From Phoronis ovalis (Eukaryota; Phoronida; Phoronidae), in NCBI GenBank assembly GCA_028565635.1, contig JAOXYB010036284.1, positions 1-24,931 of the forward strand: a DNA stretch of 24,931 nt. The letters run 5' to 3'. The stretch's first letter is position 1. Each line of letters starts with the position of its first letter. This document shows, in pieces, positions 22,154 to 24,931 of the stretch. Made by a program: the position numbers and the translations under genes. The notes below the pieces were generated by a model that saw nothing but the letters and a program-made list of their open reading frames with translations, was not told the origin of the DNA and searched no databases.

Positions 22154-22234
22154 CTACAACATGGTAACACGGGAGTACGAGTTTGGCGCAACACTACTTC
22201 TACAATTGGCCTTGCCATTAGCATTAAGTCCGTG
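22154..22234 (-). CDS. PRC1: Terminal coding exon of a PRC1-like gene
   Basis: The acceptor is TTTCATTTTTTTACAG before 22234. Phase 0 entry from exon 22514-22666 gives 26 codons starting HGLNANGKANCRSSV and ending SYSRVTML, then TAG at 22154-22156. One other frame across the exon also stays open (ending GEIPDI*), but only the first agrees with the preceding exon, which has a single open frame. The tail is short, polar and basic, as expected for the end of a PRC1/Ase1-family microtubule bundler. It is not strongly conserved by itself. Confidence 0.65.
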   Translation of the reverse strand, partial: HGLNANGKANCRSSVAPNSYSRVTML

Positions 22235-22513
22235 CTGTAAAAAAATGAAACATAAAATTAGATAAGGTCTACAATCTGTTTGAACAGTTAAAATATAGGA
22301 AAACTTTATTGTGTTCTTATATAAACACTCAATATTGATTTATAATAAAAATCAATTCTACAAATCTATTAATGATTATGTTTTCACAAGTAAGATTATA
22401 TGCTTCTTGACAGTTATTTTGTAAAATACCAATAACGGCCCAATAATGTTTTTCCTACAAAATTCTGATGACTACGAAATGCTACTGTTAGTTGTCCCTT
22501 GTAAGGCACTTAC

Positions 22514-22666
22514 AGCAAAGTCTTGATAAGTGGCTGCTGAAGCAACACTTAATGTGCTGGAGCCTGAACTTAGCGTCGTGTGGCTGAATGCGTCCTCATT
22601 TTTCTCTGCAAGAGCTTTACGTTTGTTTTTCGGGGATGCTGCTACTGCGACATTTTTAGGTGTTTT
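22514..22666 (-). CDS. PRC1: Penultimate exon of a PRC1-like gene
   Basis: The acceptor is TTTCAG before 22666 and the donor is TTTGCT/GTAAGTGCC. The exon is 153 bases, phase 0 to phase 0, and only this frame is open. It encodes 51 residues: KTPKNVAVAASPKNKRKALAE at the start, with a nuclear-localisation-like PKNKRK, then a Ser/Thr-rich stretch ending LSVASAATYQDFA. That last motif resembles the SVAST-YSEFA motif I recall near the C-terminus of vertebrate PRC1, and it is the main reason for the assignment. PRC1 crosslinks antiparallel microtubules in the anaphase midzone and recruits kinesin-4. Its basic tail contacts microtubules and carries CDK sites. The KTPK here is a good CDK site. Confidence 0.7.
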
Positions 22667-23440
22667 CTGAAATAGTATGTTCAGCGTGAATAATGTATCA
22701 TACAGGATACAATTAGAATATCTCAGTATGTGCTTAGACTGATTTCTGCATATCAGTATTGTAATATCATTTATATATTAAGCTCTGCCTAAATACCAGC
22801 AGAATAGTGGATAAATAGTTTGTTACAGAGTAAAGATAATGATATGTTAATTTTCTGAGACAAAGTAAGACAGAATAAGTTTTAAAAACCGTAGTTACAC
22901 TTATACTGAAAAAGGACTAGGCCAGTGTATATTCCCTTGAATAAGCGACCTTTGGTGTGCCACAAGTATTTATTTCCTAAAAACGCAATACTTATTATCA
23001 GCAAAACCTGTTTTTGTATCCATACTTATTACTTCATACATATCTTTGTTATCTCTGTGAAAGTAATTATCACAAATTAATGTATTAATTGATTGTTGCA
23101 GTTACTATATAACTAACTAACTATTCATAAAGCAAAGCTCACACTAAAGTTTTATTAAGCATTATTTGGCAAGATATTCAAAATAATTGCTTATTTTATG
23201 CAAGGCACTTTTCTAAACCTACTGATAAACGTACATACAGTGACTAGATGCATCATAAATTGCATAGCATATCACATATTATACATCATAACTCAATAAC
23301 TGCAACGAGAATAGCTTAAAAACATGAAGAACAGGTTTTACACATAGTACATGACATGCTGTGTTGTTTACAAGGAGATAGCAAGATGTTAGACAGTAAC
23401 AATAAAAACAAGTTGAACATTGAACAGCATGCATACTTAC

Positions 23441-23605
23441 AGGAATGGCAGGGGTTCTTGGTGGTCTGAGAGCAGGAGAGGAGAAAGCTCTTGATGTGGC
23501 CAGTCTGCTTACAGAACGTGGGGTAGCTAAACGGCTAACTGAACGAGGGGTAGCCAAACGGCTAGCTGAACGTGTTACAGACATTGGTGTCTTCGTTTCG
23601 TTAAG
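23441..23605 (-). CDS. PRC1: PRC1-like exon with triplicated 9-residue basic repeat
   Basis: The acceptor is TTTTTTGCATGTAG before 23605 and the donor is ATTCCT/GTAAGTATG. Its 165 bases are phase 0 to phase 0 and encode 55 residues, LNETKTPMSVT and then three tandem units RSASRLATP, RSVSRLATP, RSVSRLATS (23492-23572), ending RPPRTPAIP. Multiple TP dipeptides (KTP, ATPR, RTP) look like CDK1 sites in a basic, disordered tail, in keeping with PRC1 biology. The 27-base DNA unit is also repeated, indicating recent slippage. A start within this exon (ATG at 23582-23584) is possible but unnecessary, as the frame is open to the acceptor. Confidence 0.7.
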
Positions 23606-23659
23606 CTACATGCAAAAAATTTAAACAACATGCAAATAATTATTAAGAAGCTGAGATAC

Positions 23660-23701
23660 CTGCAACACTTGAATACATGGTGAGCATTCTTGTCTATTCA
23701 A
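23660..23701 (-). CDS. PRC1: Candidate 42-base exon of the PRC1-like gene
   Basis: An excellent acceptor (AAAATTTCTTTCCAACATTGCAG) precedes 23701 and a donor TTGCAG/GTATCT follows. The segment is exactly 14 codons, phase 0 to phase 0, open as LNRQECSPCIQVLQ. It can be added or skipped without changing the frame, so it may be an alternatively spliced microexon. No homology was recognised. Support is splice signals and phase only. Confidence 0.45.
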
Positions 23702-23749
23702 CTGCAATGTTGGAAAGAAATTTTAAAAGACTCGTTGTTTACCTACTGA

Positions 23750-24460
23750 CTGCATATACTTTTCCAGTATCTCGCATCCACAGATCCGTACACACACTCA
23801 AGTTGTATCAGTCTGAATAAATTCATCTGTTAGTGTTCCGTACCTTCTCAACTAACTTAACCCTAGTCAATTTTTACTAAGTATATTCATTCAATTTACC
23901 AAGGACAAAATAATTACATCATTGAACTTTAGACCCGACCTTTTACATCACATTAAACTTTAGACCCGACCTTGCCCAACTGAGGTAAGCCTTTATCTCT
24001 GCGTGATCCATCGTCGTCTACCACATCTATTCTATCATGATGATTCAGCTGAATAGGTATCGCTGGGGAGCTTGCTTGTTGCTTAGCGGACTATAGATAA
24101 ACAGAATGTGTGATCTACCGCCCTACCCGCTTAGTTCTCGGTTATCCCTTATTATAAGCTACAATTTGATTGGTGTCAAGACTTTTGTGGCACTTTACAT
24201 AGAAATAAGGGGATTTTCATTCTTCTGCTTTTCGAGATAATAAACAAAAATTGACTATGGTTAAGCCCAGACATTAGTTGAGAAGGTATGGAACACTAAC
24301 AGATGGATTTATTCAGACTGAAGTTGTAGCACCCCTGCACATATTTCAAATTATTTGGATATTTTCTGACAGTGGACAAAAAATACGCAAATTTTTTAGA
24401 AGCATGTTCAAATTTACATAACTCTTGCAAGTGTACGGACCTGTGGGTGCAAGATATTTG
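23750..24460. mobile_element. 0.7 kb inverted-repeat element
   Basis: The left arm at 23766-23880 and the reverse complement of the right arm at about 24245-24458 share the outer block (ATCCACAGATCCGTACAC against ACCCACAGGTCCGTACAC). They also share an inner block of about 75 bp running from CAGTCTGAATAAAT through GTTAGTGTTCC, ACCTTCTCAACTAA and TAGTCAATTTTT. The right arm has an extra segment of about 100 bases between the two blocks (about 24330-24428). The centre contains a short tandem duplication (about 23914-23973, unit core AACTTTAGACCCGACCTT) and a coding-like segment (23953-24090). No target-site duplication or transposase motif was recognised. Confidence 0.8.
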
Positions 24461-24931
24461 TATATGTGTGTGATTTATGCGAGAGACTGAAACCTGTTTC
24501 GAAAAAATAAAGTTTTACTATTTTGTGTTGCAGTTATAAAAAAGATTTACAGTTGAAAGCATGCAAAAATATAATTATTTATATTGTAACAAATAGTAAA
24601 CAAATTATGCTTCTGCTATTAATAATGTTTTATATTGTTTATTACTTTAGCCAAAATTATTTTTAACTTTTGAGAGTCATCCATGGAAATAGCAGAAACA
24701 TAATTAGGAAGTCATATATTAAGCAAGAATAACAACGAAGATAAAAACAGTGTTATAATTTAAAAGACATGGAAGGAGATAAGAAAGTTGAACAATTCAA
24801 AATTAAAATGGAGCAATGAAAACTACTGCAGATTCTTGTTAAACCTCAACAAAAATTGGAATCATTGTAGCCATGTATACTATATGATTGGAATCATTGT
24901 AGCCATGTATACTATATGATTGGAATCATTG
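24461..24931. other. AT-rich non-coding right edge
   Basis: No exon can be seen. It is probably an intron of the PRC1-like gene, whose upstream exons must lie beyond the window. It ends in a tandem repeat. Confidence 0.35.
24855..24931. repeat. 32-bp tandem repeat, about 2.4 copies, cut by the window edge
   Basis: Identical units start at 24855, 24887 and 24919 (ATTGGAATCATTGTAGCC...). The last is truncated by the end of the window, so the true copy number is unknown. The exact identity of the units suggests a young satellite or minisatellite array. Confidence 0.9.

Overview
The window looks like nuclear DNA of an animal, most likely an invertebrate. It is strongly AT-rich, has no long open reading frames, and its coding sequence lies in short exons with GT-AG borders and poly-pyrimidine acceptors separated by kilobases of AT-rich intron. 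Inverted-repeat transposon remnants are scattered through it. A mollusc or other spiralian would fit, but that is only an impression. There are no operons, ribosome binding sites, tRNAs, rRNAs or CRISPR arrays.

Three genes can be supported. (1) An intron-rich minus-strand gene runs from about 16.2 kb down to 3.07 kb. Its exons, 16054 upward (5' UTR), 15046-15317, 11694-11770, 10755-10830, 8141-8347 and 3069-3160, join in a compatible reading phase at every junction. They give a protein of about 237 residues: a Ser/Pro-rich, probably disordered N-terminal half, then a compact, probably beta-rich half. I do not recognise the family. (2) A plus-strand gene with its CDS at 16885-17262 encodes a PNRC-type protein (proline-rich nuclear receptor coactivator / mRNA decay adaptor). 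It is diagnosed by YAGAKF, a Pro-rich LPRPPTHW segment and an LKQLL box at the C-terminus. (3) A minus-strand gene entering from the right edge has its last exons at 23660-23701 (tentative), 23441-23605, 22514-22666 and 22154-22234. It looks like the C-terminal tail of PRC1, the spindle midzone microtubule bundler.

Genes 1 and 2 are divergent and appear to share a compact bidirectional promoter (about 16070-16440). It holds a CRE-like/ETS-like block and three inverted CCAAT boxes. The presumed leader of the PNRC gene is unusual: three upstream ORFs are followed by six consecutive short hairpins ending about 30 bases before the start codon. Genes 2 and 3 converge, and the 4.9 kb between their stop codons (17263-22153) is presumably their long 3' UTRs.

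The rest is intron, 3' flank and repeats. There is a 1.0 kb inverted-repeat element in the last intron of gene 1 (5289-6296), an AATCGCGATT-rich MITE-like element (8949-9381) and a 0.7 kb inverted-repeat element upstream of the PRC1 exons (about 23750-24460) that contains a coding-like segment. A 32-bp tandem repeat runs off the right edge. The 3 kb at the left edge shows no coding potential and is either 3' UTR or flank of gene 1.
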